Part shown: positions 22,054 to 34,351 of the stretch, piece after piece | Layout of the letters: each line of letters begins with the position of its first letter | Position numbering within the stretch: the stretch's first letter is position 1 | The notes under the pieces: model-generated | Told to the model about the DNA's origin: nothing | The model's database searches: none | Seen by the model: only the letters and a program-made list of their open reading frames with translations | Source of the DNA: Pelobates cultripes | Lineage: Eukaryota; Chordata; Amphibia; Anura; Pelobatidae | Direction: 5' to 3' | DNA: 64,000 nt | Assembly: GCA_933207985.1 (NCBI GenBank) | Contig: OW240914.1 | Location: 135,129,672-135,193,671 of the forward strand | Program-made: the position numbers and the translations under genes

Positions 22054-22599
22054 AGGGACACTATAGTCACCAGAAGAACTACAGCTTATTGTATTTGTTC
22101 TGGTAAGTAGAATCATTCCATTCAGGCCTTTTGCAGTAAACACTGTCTTTTCAGAGAAAATAACTCCACTGGCCACTCCTTAGATGGCTGCTAGAGGTGC
22201 TTCCTGGGGCAGTACTGCCTAGTGTGCAGCACTGCCATTCAGTGTCTCCATCCTCTGCATGCAGACACTGAAATTTCCTCATAGAGATACATTGATTCAA
22301 TTTATCTTTATGAGGAGATGCTGATTGGCCAGGGCTATGTTAGACTTGTGCTGGCTCTGCCCCTGATCTGCCTAGTTGACAGTCTCAGCCAATCCTATGG
22401 GGAAGTATTGTAATTTGCTCAGACCACCACTTCTGATGATGTCAGTAGACAGTGAATTCAGAGGCAGAGCCAGCAGCTGCAGACTTGAATACAAGTTATA
22501 TTTTACTATACTTAGGGAGGCAAGAAGGGGCCAGGGTGTTGGTTTTTACATAATCGAGTCAGAAATACATGATTGTGTTCCTGACCCTATAGTGCTCCT
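22054..22599. mobile_element. TTAA-flanked MITE nested in composite copy 2
   Basis: TTAA lies at 22050-22053 and 22600-22603; termini and internal sequence are nearly identical to 5317-5862. Confidence 0.85.
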
Positions 22600-22625
22600 T
22601 TAAGCAAGAGTATGTGAAGAGTAGT

Positions 22626-24081
22626 TAGGGTTGCCACCTTTCTTGGAAAAAAATACCAGCCTTAATAATTTGTATAATCACAAGGAGTGACATCAGAGAA
22701 AATTCTGTAAAATCACCAACAAACTACTCACAGTTTGATTCTGCTGTAAAGATGGATTGCTCCCAGTGTCTCAGTCTCGCAAGTCACCCAGTGTCTCAGT
22801 GTCCCTATGTATCACAGTGTCAGTGTCCCCATGTCGCCCAGTCCCCTAGTCTCCCAGTGTCTCAGTGTCCCCATTTCTCCCAGTGTCCCAGTGTCTCAGT
22901 CTCGCAAGTCACCCAGTGTCTCAGTGTCCCTATGTATCACAGTGTCAGTGTCCCCATGTCGCCCAGTCCCCTAGTCTCCCAGTGTCTCAGTGTCCCCATT
23001 TCTCCCAGTGTCCCAATGTCTCAGTGTGTCCCCATGTCTCAGTGTGTCACCATGTCACTAGGATACTGGGGACACAGTGAGACATGGGGACACAGAGACC
23101 CAGGGACATGGAGACATGGGGACATGGGGACACTGAGACATTTAGGGAAACTGGGAGAAATGGGGACACAGACACCAGGGACACAGACACTGGGAGACAT
23201 GGGGACACTGCAACATTTGGGGACACTAAGACACTAGGGACACAGAGACATGGGAACACAGACACTGGGAGACTATGGGACACTGGGAGACATGGGACAC
23301 TGGCTGGAAGACAGACACTTGGGGACACTGGGACATATAGGGACACTGGGAGACATGGGGACACAAGGCACACTGAGAGACACGGGACACAGACACTGTG
23401 AGACTTAGGGACACTGAGAGACTAGCGACACTGAATGGGGGACATGGGGACACTGGGAGAAATGGGGACATAGTGTCTCCATGTCCCAATGTCTCAGTGT
23501 CTCTCAATATTCCCATGTGTCCCAGTGTCCCCTAGTGTCTCAGTGTCCCCATGTTTTCCAGTGTCCCCAAGTGTCTCAGTGTTTCCAGGTCTCCCAGTGT
23601 CTGTGTCCCCATGTATCCTAGTGTCTCAGTGTCCCCTAGTGTCTGTGTCCCCATGTGTCCCCTAGAGTCTGTGTCCCCTAGTGTCTCAGTGTCCCCATAT
23701 GTCCCCTAGTGTCTCAGTGTCCCCTAGTGTCTCAGTGTCCACATGTGTCCCCTAGTGTCTCAGTGTCCCCATGTGTCCCCCAGTGTCCCCATCCCTCACT
23801 TACCTGAGCTGTAGAGCTGCTGTCTGGACTCTGTGCTGTGTTGCTGCTCCCCCATGGATCAGTAAGTAGTAGAGAGAGGCAGGGATATGCTGTAACTTCC
23901 TATCCCTGCCTCTCTCCACGCAGTGACCCCTATTGGCTGGTGCTGGTATTGCAGAGTAATCTCCATTTATTCTGAGAAAAATACCTGCAATTGTATTGCT
24001 GGTATTACTGCAATACCGGCACGGCCAGGCAGCCTCAAATACCGGCTGTGCCAGTAAAATACCAGTCAGGTGGGAAACCTA
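22626..24081. mobile_element. hAT-like element B nested in composite copy 2
   Basis: The AGAGTAGT duplication lies at 22618-22625 and 24082-24089; termini are as in copy 1. Its minisatellite (about 22760-23790) has a tandem duplication of about 100 bp in its first block (second start near 22893). It lacks about 200 bp of the second block present in copy 1. Confidence 0.9.
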
Positions 24082-24243
24082 AGAGTAGTGTGTAAAAAAA
24101 AAAAAATAATAAAATAAAAAATTTTTTTTTTTTTTTTTAGATGGGCCTATTCCATGGGCCTGGGCCTGGAGCTGCAGCTCCATCAGCCCCTATGTTAATC
24201 CGGCCCTGATAATCACTACAGTACTTATGGTTAGTGATGTCCT

Positions 24244-24281
24244 GAACGGTTCGCCGAACGGTTCGCCACGAACGGTTCGCC
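24244..24281. repeat. Three copies of GAACGGTTCGCC
   Basis: Units lie at 24244-24255, 24256-24267 and 24270-24281. Each unit contains the self-complementary core GAAC-G-GTTC. It looks like the sub-terminal part of a MITE beginning near TAGTGATGTCC (24232). The partner end was not found. Confidence 0.6.
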
Positions 24282-24299
24282 ACGGACTCATCATTGAGT

Positions 24300-26520
24300 A
24301 AACTTTGACCCTGTACCTCACAGTCAGCAGACACATTCCAGCCAATCAGCAGCAGACCCTCCCTCCCAGACCTTCCCACCTCCTGGACAACATCCATTTT
24401 GAAGCTGCATTCTTAGTGAGCTACTTATGGTGCTTGGAATGTTCTTGTAAATCACTATTAAAAAATGGGACACTATAAATGGAAATTGGGAAAATGGAAA
24501 AATCGGGATGTTCAATTATAACTTTGTGCGACACATTTTATTCATAGATTCTTTTTTACTATTCTTTGTCAATCTGAAAAATTCTTAGATTTCTTAGATT
24601 TCATTATATGAATTCAATATTGAAGTGACCATGCTATAACTACACAGCCTTGAAAAATGTTTCCAAATCAGCAATTTTAGTCTACTTTTTGCCATTTGGT
24701 TTTCTACAATTCAAATTTAGAGAATAACCATGTAACAGAGCGTTCGTTTATGAAAGTGTTTTTAGACTGCAGTGTTCTATGTATAAAATTCATCAGACTA
24801 CCCATCCCCCTTAAAAGTCTCTGTTCTTGCATTAATCTTTTTCCTTCCTGAATAATCCCAGGTATTTCTGATTTCAAAGCATAACACTAAAAATGCTGGA
24901 GAGTATTAAACATACTATGTGACACATTAAAGCAACACACTAGGCACCGACAGAAATGTTAAGTATTTTATAGCATGAATCATGGTATATTTGCATACAC
25001 CATCTTATTTGTTTTTTCTTTTTGAGTTTGGAGTATATTGCATCTTAATCTTTATTCTAAAATGTTTCCTTCTTACTGGTTCTAATACCTTCCAGGTGTG
25101 GATGTGTAATATTGTAAGCAGCAATGAGGGGTGAGTGCACCCTAAAAGAGAGACTGTAATCCTACTTGGCCGGCATTTAAACGGTTAATCCCAATGACCT
25201 GTTTAGTGATTTAAAGTCATGGTGCCTGGAGTCTGTATGTGCAACGTTTCACTATGAAAAGCTGTACATACAGATATTAAAATAACCTCTTAGCTTAGTG
25301 CCAGCAGTATCATTAACCAGTCCAGTACTAAGTTCCAGGCTAAGTAATGTCAATTCTTTGCAAAATGGATGTCTGACAGGCGATGGCGTCACCCCTCCGC
25401 CCCGGGTTGCCCCTGTCCTCTGCCCAGTCCATCCTGTTTAGTTCTTGCCATTGTTGCAAATGCAAACCCCATTCACACAAGGAAGTGGCACAGCCAATCA
25501 GGAGTCATTCTGTTCAATGTAGTTTAAACTGTTTGCCAGGTGTGTATGTGAAATTAGTTCAACGTGTTGAAACACTCGAAACAACATGTGACCAACTCTT
25601 TGTAGGGACCCTGACAAAGCTGTGATGTGAAAGCAAAATCTTAATTTCTCTCTTTATTTTTTTCATCTTAGGCTTTTTCTTCATAAGGTGCTATTGCTCT
25701 ATGAATATATACACTAGTCTAGTTTTTCCTTTTGCCTCTTTCATTTTCTATATTTATTTACGGCATAGCTGATTATCTAGGCGATGTGCAAATGCTTTTA
25801 CAATTGCTGAGGTTTTTATATAGGTAGGATAATGATTTGGGGAGGCAGTACTTTAACAACAATACAATGAATATTTCCTGATAACATGCATTCAGGTGAT
25901 CATCTTACATTAAATACAAACCCAGAACTCTCTAAGTCCAGAGTTGCCTGACCATTTTTTTTACTAGATGAATTGTTTTTGCCTTTGGAGAATACTAGTA
26001 TACACTTACCTGTACTCTAGACTTGCCCTTTCTTGTTGCCTGTTTTAACTTTAAACCTGTAGTTATCTGTAACACTTTGTTAAAATAAGCAGTACCCATT
26101 TGCATTTACTTGGCTGTTTCCCAGCTTTATGCCTGATATAACTTTCAAGATTCAAGTTTTGCATATTTAAGTGTAAGTTAGTTTTGCTTATACTATCCTG
26201 TCATATTTGAAATTAAATACAGCAATATTAATTTATCTCCTCTCTTTAAACTATTGTGGTTAGTTTGTTCCCTGCAAGCCTCATATAGAACTACTGGGTA
26301 TAACCAACAATGGCAGCTATGGTGAAGTTTTAAGATGATGGGATACCAGACTCCTCCCCTGGAATCTGACTCCAACCTTTAACTCTGTAGTCTCCATCAT
26401 ATAACTTGTGGCATCAGTCTGCTTAACCTCATGTACTCAACACCTAATGATAATACACAAAGCTGCATTCATTAGCGCATTACCCATACAATACTCAAAC
26501 TAGATACAATACAGAGATAC
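24300..26520. other. Unassigned DNA with a decayed MITE
   Basis: No gene motif. A partial MITE is suggested between ATTAAAGCAACAC with AGGCACC (about 24925-24949) and GGTGCCTGG (about 25220-25228), which look like inverted ends. Open frames such as 25383-25625 lack motifs. Confidence 0.3.
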
Positions 26521-26524
26521 CTTT

Positions 26525-27322
26525 TGTGATGGCCTATTCCCGTTGCCGCTAAAGGATTCCTTTCCCCTTTATGATTATAGAGTGATTATAACTGTTATAG
26601 CTGTCTTACCCATACATTAGCCAAGACTTAGTGTAGGGTGAAGAAGAACTAATTAATTGTACTGACTGTCTCTCTTTTATACCTGTGTCCCCAACAGGGG
26701 ATTACCAGTAGAACAGTAGTTATTGCAATATACCTGACACCTAGGGGTCTGTACCTGACCAGATAATTTTATTAGTGGCCAGACACCTTGGTGCCGAATA
26801 ACATTTTGACATGAAAAACTGGGTTACTCTGCCTTACAAAGGCACATGCAGCTCTCAGGGGTAACTCTCTTGATTTATCTCAGGGCTAGAGGGATCGTGC
26901 AGCCAACCAACAGGTCCGAAGACTCATACATAACTTTATTTTTACTTTTGACTAGCCTATAGGATCATTACAAAAAAACCTTATGATGACACATTTAAAT
27001 AAATACATAAAACGAAATCATATGATTATACACAAAACATATAACAATAAAACAATACACACCCTGCACCTATAAGGGGTATAGGGTGACTTAGACATAA
27101 GCGTAGTCCAGGGTCCTACATAAAGTGTCCCTATGAAACCCCAGGTGATGGTGACTACCGTCACAGCGTGCCATGCCTCTGAGAGTCTCCATCAGGGTTT
27201 AGATGTCTCTGGGACTGCTGGAGAGGGTGTTGAACTGAGAAGCATGGTCTGAAGGGCAAATATGTGAGTAATTATACTAGGAAGCTCTGTACAAGTCCTA
27301 AGTGACCGGCTGGTCCGTCACA
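26525..27322. mobile_element. Solo LTR-like element (798 bp)
   Basis: It starts TGTGATGGCC and ends GGTCCGTCACA. The flanking 5-bp words are CCTTT and CCTAT (one mismatch). It shares the CACCCTGCACCTATAAGGGG and ATAGGGTGACTTAGACATA blocks (about 27060-27098) with the LTRs at 10531 and 19274. No internal region adjoins. Confidence 0.75.
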
Positions 27323-29885
27323 CCTATACAATACACAGGACTGAGTACAATACAGAGATACCCAGACAATACAAACAACGAGTACAATAAGGAGATATCA
27401 ATTCACAGAGCTGAGCATAATAAAGAGTAGGGATCAACCAATATTGCTTTTTTAGGGCCGATATGGATACCGATAGCCTATTACTTGTACCGATATTCTG
27501 TGCATTTTTACAGTTTTGAAAAACGAAACCATTTCTATACAATTCTGCCATTAACTGAACATGTTTAATATTTATTATTATATTATTTTGTGAATTTTTA
27601 TTTTATTGAGAGGTAAATGCAGAACATATTCATACCTGTTAGATATTTAATGTTTTCAAGAATATTTATGTGTGTTTAGTGGATGCAGTGTGTATGTGTT
27701 TAGTGGATGTAGTGTTTGTGTGTAGTGGATGCAGTGTGTTTGTGTGTGTAGTGGATGCAGTGTGATATGATATGACATACCCCATGCTGTCTACTTTCCC
27801 TAATGGTATGCATTTATGGGGAAATTTGAACTGTGAAACTGCTACAATGCCCCAAAATAAAATCTAGATCCTATCAAACTCATGAATCAAAATTCTAATT
27901 GTAAAAACTGAAATGGTCAGGTCTATTTTATGGTACTGTAACCTCACAGGATAGTGGCAAAGATACATTCAGGGGGTGTTGTTTTATTCAGAAGAGTTTG
28001 CTGAGCATAATTTGTGGGGTTTGACCACAGTGGCACATATCAGATTTGAAAATTTGACAGCAATTCTGAAACGTGTATGTAAAAATTGCAACAACAAAAA
28101 AGTACCACAATGTTTGAACACAATATGGGGTTTTCTACAGGGGTAGTACCCATCAGGTTTACAAAATACACATTAAATAACCCTGTTATATGTGTGTATG
28201 TTAAAAACAAACAAAAATACTACAGTATTTCGCAGAGATTGGCTGTTAAATGGCTTTATAAAAAGTGTGAAAATACCCTTAGGTAAATAGCCCGTGATGT
28301 CTGCTTTTTATAAATATATAGCTTTGTGTGACAATTTTGTTTTCTATGACGGCTATTAAGCTTACAAGTCAAACATACCAATTTGTAAAATCGATCCACA
28401 TTGAAATTTTGTGACCTGTAACTACGAAAAATAAACTAAAATCATCGACATTTTATTATAAAAATCATAATAAATCAGGACAGCAAAATGAATTTATTTT
28501 GAATTACTTTTCTTTCTTTTTGGAAATTTTAATTGTTTTGTGCTTTAGAGTAACAAACAGTCTTGCACTGCCCCGACGGCGGTGACAAGATAAGTAGTAT
28601 ACACAGTTCAACAGTAAAGGGCAGTCGAGTATACAGCACATTTTTGTGTAGAAATAATTTTGACTAGACAATTTACGCTAAACAATAGCGGAGTAACTGG
28701 CATGTATAAGTGCCTGAAAGTGAGTGCGAGATAAAATAAAATAATATAAAATAAAATAGGTGCCAGTAGGAATATGGTAGGTTAGGCGTTAGTAGGAGTA
28801 CTGGCGTAGTATATATACATTTCGTTACATGCTTGTGATAATAGGTATTAAGGACAAGATAAATCAGGCTAGACAGAACAATCTGCATCAGTATAAGAAG
28901 AGACTACTTCCTAGTTTTCCAGTTCTAACTTTAGTACCTGGCTTATTGAGGTGTGAGAAACAGACAAGTATGTTATGAAGCCTGTGGACGTGGAGACTGT
29001 CACGCCTAACTAACAATGTGTGCTGAGATTAATGAATTCTACCGCTGCTAAGCTTCCTTAGTACCACATGACCAGGCTTGCCTGCGCAGTATGTCAGATC
29101 AGTGTAATGTTTGGCTGTACTCTATCCGCAATGCTATCTGAAACTATAGTTGCTCATCTCATGTGTATTATAAGCGGAGGAGTGCTGCACGGTTGTGACA
29201 GACCTCTCTGTCTCTGGATTACTTTTATTTTGCCTTGGTTTGTCTGTTTGTTTGGTTCTTGCCCTGTCCGTACGGCCCCTATGTTTAATTTCCTTTTTCC
29301 CGAAAGAACTACCGAATGGCCGGCCACCCAGCAAGGAAGTGTGCTGCTTGTTAACCTCTTGACCTCTTTAGAACGTTGTGGTTAACCACAGACACTTTCT
29401 ACCGTTGAATGGTCGGCTGGGTGGTCGTCGTTCATATGAACGAACACGTGGCAGTGGCCATCCTGGACATTCGAACGCCCAGCGGTGTTCGTCGACAAAT
29501 CTATGGAACTAAAAACGGACACTATTTTCAAACGAACACCACTGGAGTTGCTGACCCGCCTTCGCCCTTTTCATCAGTTCATACGAATGCTGTGCCGTTC
29601 GGTACTTGGATCATACGAACAGAGCCACCCCACATAGCCGTCCCATGGAGCTGATTCGTATGACGAATAGACTATGTGAAAGACTTTAGCTCCATGGCGA
29701 TTGAACTGTGTGTATGGGATCTGAGCGCTATTCGGTGATATTGTGTGCTCAGATCTAAGCTATCTGGGGATACGTTGAATATGGGGATTCTGTTCGGTAG
29801 TTTGGGAATTGTATATTTTTATGTATTTTTATTGTTGCTATAAAATGGAGGTTATGCTCTATCCTGGGAGGTAATTAAGTTACTT
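27323..29885. other. Unassigned DNA with GTGGATGCAGTGT tandem repeat
   Basis: About 27675-27765 is a short tandem repeat of TAGTGGATGCAGTGTGT-like units. Sequence at about 27770-28290 looks distantly like the foldback family at 41308-43403 (ACATACCCCATG, GGTATGC and ATGGGG words), low confidence. About 29400-29660 is rich in CGAAC and GTTCG words and may be LTR or MITE DNA. No gene motif is seen. Confidence 0.3.
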
Positions 29886-30505
29886 CTAGCCCAGCCTAAC
29901 TCCCGTTAATGAAATTCCTAGGGGTTTAAACCACTCTCTACCTAGCAAACTCGCTCTTTGTCCCTTAGTAATTATTAAACGTAAGTGTCCTCTGAATTTA
30001 CCATATTTTACTGGTATAAAACAAGCCCCTTTAACATCCACAGCCTGTTTGTTGTAGTCCACCAGATGAATATTACAAGGTACTATTGAAGGGCCATTAT
30101 GAGCCCATAACAATGTAAATGTCTCTTCTGAAATCAAAGAATGTACTTTCATTTGGCACGGAACATCTTGCAGCACAATTTCAGTGTAAATCTTCAGTCC
30201 TGATGGCGAATTTTCCACTTTATTCACATAGTCATTTGAGTAAACACCTGTAGTCATTTCACTATCTGAAACGGTATTTGGAGTATTAACAGAGTGTGCT
30301 GCAGTTGGTATTGTATTTGCATTCTGATATTGGGTTTGAATTTCAATGGCTTGTCTTTGGCAAACTGTCTGTATGTGACCTGTACGTTTACATGTGTGGC
30401 AAACTGCGAAAACGACATGTATTATGCCTGTGTTTTCCACCGCAATTATAACAAGTTCCTTTAATTGGATCTGTGAAATCCGTGCATGGTGAAAAGTCCT
30501 TTGAT
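29886..30505 (-). pseudogene. Ty3/Gypsy-type gag-pol fragment (zinc knuckle and protease region)
   Basis: The minus-strand frame shows a CCHC knuckle, CHTCKRTGHIQTVC (about 30370-30412), where gag nucleocapsid ends. It continues into a retropepsin-like region with SLISEETFTLLW and ends in the characteristic SLLGREWFKPLGISL segment (about 29910-29955). The catalytic Asp-Thr-Gly triad that should precede SLISEETF is missing, apparently by a small deletion. The frame stops at 29886 with no RT following. Upstream sequence is replaced by a TTAA MITE at 30510; the open frame extends into that MITE only by chance. Confidence 0.7.
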
Positions 30506-30509
30506 TTAA

Positions 30510-30944
30510 AGGACCACTATAGTGCCCTGAGGGTGCCCCCACCCTCAGGGACCCCCTCCCGCCTGGCTCTGGAAAGGGGTTAAAACTTACCTTTTTCCAG
30601 CTCTGGGCAGGGAGCTCTCCTCCTCCGATCCTCCTCTTCTCCTCCCCGTCGGCTGAATGCGCACGCACGGCAAGAGCTGCGCGCCCATTCAGCCGGTCAC
30701 ATAGGAAAGCATTCATAATGCTTTCCTATGGATGCTGGCGTGCTCTCACTGTGAAAATCACAGTGAGAAGCACGCAAGCGCCTCTAGCGGCTATCAATGA
30801 GACATCCACTAGAGGAAATAGGGGAAGGCTTAACCCATACATAAACATAGCAGTTTCTTTGAAACTGCTATGTTTATGAAAAAATGGGTTAACCCTAGCT
30901 GGACCTGGCACCCAGACCACTTCATTAAGCTGAAGTGGTCTGGG
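30510..30944. mobile_element. TTAA-type MITE, right end removed by the ERV
   Basis: TTAA lies at 30506-30509, followed by AGGACCACTATAG. The interior matches 9745-10078 closely, including the GAAGTGGTCTGGGTG stretch just before the junction. The element stops at 30944, where TGTAAGAATA of the LTR begins. The expected CTATAGTGG end is not found after the ERV either, so that part was lost. Confidence 0.8.
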
Positions 30945-31438
30945 TGTAAGAATATTAAATAGTTAACTTGTTTATATGTATTTTATGCTTTTATAAGGTT
31001 TATAAATATTATTGCTGACTGAAAGGATATGAAATAGTTAAACTCAATGTACGACATAATATGCTGACTTTGACAGACTAAGGTATTTCTTCTATAGGAT
31101 GTAAGACAATGCTAAAATCTTAGGATGTCTTGCCCATTCCGATTTCAGGATACTTTCCCCCAGACGTATGCAAAAGCTTATCTTTCCATTGTCAGAATAA
31201 CATGTAATATAAGGAAGTAATAAATCTTATAGTCTGTACTGTATTTGCATATACCATGGCTAATGTAAGCAAACTATGTATAAAAGCCAGCTCTGGAATA
31301 CACTCATTTGAGAGTCTTGTCAAGTATGCTGTTGTCCGTGTCTTATTGCTGACAATGATTCTCCATCAACATTGATTATGGTGACCGAGGGATCGAGAAC
31401 CGAGGGGATTAGAGTCCATTACAGCATTAACCCTTTCA
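30945..31438 (+). repeat. ERV 5' LTR
   Basis: It starts TGTAAGAATA and is placed to end at CA 31437-31438, three bases before the primer site. TATAAAAG at 31279-31286 is a plausible TATA box, which would place the transcript start about 25-30 bases later. The exact 3' boundary cannot be checked because the partner LTR is missing. Confidence 0.7.
31279..31286 (+). promoter_or_regulatory. Putative LTR TATA box
   Basis: TATAAAAG lies about 155 bases before the LTR end, a usual spacing for a U3 promoter. Confidence 0.5.
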
Positions 31439-31441
31439 GCT

Positions 31442-31459
31442 TGGTGTCAGAAGTGGGAT
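31442..31459 (+). promoter_or_regulatory. ERV primer-binding site, tRNA-Leu type
   Basis: TGGTGTCAGAAGTGGGAT complements the 3' end of vertebrate tRNA-Leu (CAG family, ending CTCCTGACA plus CCA) with one mismatch. It begins three bases after the LTR. Confidence 0.8.
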
Positions 31460-31595
31460 AGAAGTGGGATCAGCAAAACCATTGCGGTGAGTAGCCTTTT
31501 TGTATCTTATTTGACGCTGATTGTCTATGACCCCCCTTTGGTTCAGTAAGTCTGTATCCAGTAGATAGGAAAGGTGTAAGGACTCTAGTTATATT

Positions 31596-31840
31596 GAGAC
31601 CATGAGAGGTCTCCGGTTTATATTGAGACTATAAGAGGTCTCCGGTTTATTAGACATTTGGTCTAAATATATAGGGTTTTGGTAACCCAGGTTAGTATCT
31701 AAGATAGATACAGGGTATCTCAGGTAGATACAGGTTTTTGAGACCATAAGAGGTCTCCGGTTTATTATAGGGTTTTGGTAACCCAGGTTAGTATCTAAGA
31801 TAGATACAGGTTTTTGAGACCATAAGAGGTCTCCGGTTTA
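31596..31840 (+). repeat. Four-copy hairpin repeat in ERV leader
   Basis: A 25-base unit containing GAGACC, a six-base ATAAGA-like loop and GGTCTC, followed by CGGTTTA, occurs at 31596-31620, 31625-31649, 31740-31764 and 31816-31840. The last two copies sit in a larger repeated unit of about 76-95 bases containing GGGTTTTGGTAACCCAGG. The second copy has one change in its stem; the others are fully paired. A role in RNA packaging is speculative. Confidence 0.85.
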
Positions 31841-32012
31841 TTAAGACTATAGGTGTTCTGAGGAGCACGGTTTATAGATCTATAAGTATAACCCAAACTT
31901 CTCTTTCTCCCGGTCACCTTTGTTTGTCTTAAGTGTTCTTTGTGGGTGATTGTTTGTCTATATTGGGGACACACTTTGGTAAGTTAGTAGTGTCCCCACT
32001 CTGAGTCAGCAG

Positions 32013-34351
32013 TATGGGAAATGTGAGTTCAGGTCCTGAGTGACCAATATATGTATGTATATATGTGTGTGTATATGTATATGTGTATATATAAGATAGC
32101 AGTACTTTTAAACAAATGGAGGTTTTACATACATTTAAGGAGAGAACGCAGGTAACTTGTTTTTCTTTGGTTTTTACCATATATTGGGGCTGATGTGTAC
32201 TGTAGTCCTTGCTGCTGCCCAGTAGTGATGGGAGTGAGCGCAGGACTTATCTTTCTGCAAGATAGCAGTACTGTATATTAGAAAAGAAATGACTCACAGG
32301 TTGTACCTGATAGACCTTCTTAAATCTTTTTACTTTATTCTTTCTGTCGCATAGAAGTATAAGTTTATTACTCTGTTTTTTTGTAAGTTATTTTACATGG
32401 GATCTGTGTGCCTGTGTGCCTGGTATGATTGTTGCTTTAAAAATACCATAAGCCCACTACACTTATCATGAGAGTGGGATAGTGTAAATGTGTTACATTG
32501 TTTGCATGATGAGCTCAGTATATTTTATACTGAGACAAAAAGGAAGCACTTCATTAGTATTTGAAAGTTAATTCCCCATATGGGTTTAATTGTATAGAAA
32601 CACCAATCAGCACATCTTCCCTGCCCTGTGTGTTTGTTGCAAAGGATCCATACTAAATATGATTTTTGTTTGAAAATAACAGAGCAACATTTAAATTTTC
32701 AGCGGTCCAACACATGCTTTATTTTGCGCTGTAAACTAACCTTTTTATTGCAACAGATTCCTTTTAAATGATCCAGTGTAATAACTACTGCTTGTGTCTT
32801 CTATGTCTCACATTATGTGTTGTTTTAAATTGTGGTATATAGCCTGAATCAGACATCATGGACAAAGGTTTTTACCTGTGTTACTAAGGGCTCTTGGAGA
32901 CTGACCGGTCTAAAGGTTTGCCATGCCTTTAAAACATGGTATAGAATAAAAAAAAATTTAAGTCTCTGAGAGTTCTGAAAGATTCAGGTGAAACCATGTC
33001 TGTGTAATCTGGTCCAGATGTTTGTTCAATTTCCATAAGATTTAAGTTGATGCAGCATCATCTCAGATTAGTTAATGGTAGTTTTATACAAATAGTTGAG
33101 TTATGAGAGCGCTATATAAATGGATCCTTTCTTTATATACAATACTATAGTAAATTAAAGTAATGAAGTTAATTAAGAAAATGTATACATAAGAATCCCT
33201 AAAATAAATCTAAACTAAAATTGGTATACCTTCCAATTAAATGTTCTGAATACAGCTGTTAACTGTTTATTCTGTGTAAATGGTGATTGTGATAATGTGT
33301 GCTAAGTGTGCAGTTTAACTTAAAAGTGGTTTAATTTATATGTTGCTGTATTGTTTTAAATTATATGTGAATCAGTTTGTCACAGTCTAGTGATACTGAT
33401 AAGAATGACAGCCAAATAACCTAGCAAATAACTGTTTTATTAGTTGTTGTATACTAGCGTTTTGGCCAAGAATAGTTGGAGATTTGGAGGTGTTAGTTTA
33501 AGATTGCTTTTATATTGTGTCTATCCGTGTTTCCTAGGAGGGAGACGAGTGTGTAGTTGTGTGCCCATAAATGTGATTTCTGTATTGGCATATCTGCTGG
33601 GTACCCATTATGTGTTTCTATAAAGATATTGTTTTGTGAGATGACGTGTAATATTACATTGGATGCTGAGTGTGAGTTATATGGTTTGAAATGAATTGGT
33701 GATTATGAGTTTAGTACTTCAGTAAAATGTGCTAAAATTTGGAACAAGGTGGAAGCTGAAAGGTTGGGATTATGGAAGAATAAGCAGTCTATATTCACTG
33801 CTTTGGCATATAAGCAAGATGCAAAGGAAGAGATTGGTAATATGATTTTTGTAAAGAAATTTTACAAGTGTTGGAAGGATGAGGCAGGTTTGATGTCTGG
33901 AGACGATATAGATCTCTTTAAAATACAGTCATGCCTTGGTAATATGTTGCCACAGTATTCTTTGCTTGTGAAACAATTGATTTCAGACTGGGCCAATTTG
34001 GATAGCTGAGATTTTCTTACCAAGGTTAAAGAAAAGGAAAATGCAGGTTGTTTTGACTTAAGAAAAGATTTAGGAAAGTAAGGTTGCTTATTATGCTCAG
34101 GGATTGCAACACTGTCCACCTACACAGGCTGAGAGCGAGGATGGGATGGAGCACATAAAGCCCGTGGAAGGGGTGGTCAAAGAGGGGCAAGGGGATGGAG
34201 ACAGGGAAATCAGGGTTATAGGGGCAGGGGTAACCAAGGAGGAATAGACAGGAACACTTGTTTCAACTGTGGCCAATATGGCCACTGGAGGAATGAGTGT
34301 CCATACCCCAGGAAACCCCACACACCCCAACAACCCCACAATTCTCAAAAT
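32013..34351 (+). pseudogene. ERV gag remnants
   Basis: At 32013 an ATG opens MGNVSS with a glycine at position 2, a typical N-myristoylation start for matrix. It stops after nine codons and is followed by a TATG-rich microsatellite (32048-32094). A gag-like frame of 86 codons lies at 33749-34009. Arg/Gly-rich codons (34133-34250) then lead to one CCHC zinc knuckle (Cys at 34259, spacing C-x2-C-x4-H-x4-C). The nucleocapsid is in the same frame as the RT that follows. Long AT-rich DNA between 32100 and 33740 has no readable gag. The coat protein is therefore not encodable. Confidence 0.65.

Larger units (their letters stand above)
21284..24208. mobile_element. Composite hAT-like transposon A, copy 2 (2925 bp)
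   Basis: Same terminal repeats as copy 1 (CAGGGCCGGATTAA and TTAATCCGGCCCTG), with a different 8-bp duplication, ATAATCAC (21276-21283 and 24209-24216). It contains the same nested TTAA MITE and element B at the same internal sites. It differs from copy 1 by few substitutions, an expanded A/T tract near the right end (about 24093-24139) and minisatellite length changes. Confidence 0.95.

Noticed and set aside
29886..30716. A 276-codon gene on the minus strand
   Set aside because: The first third lies in a TTAA MITE; only 29886-30505 is Gypsy-derived.
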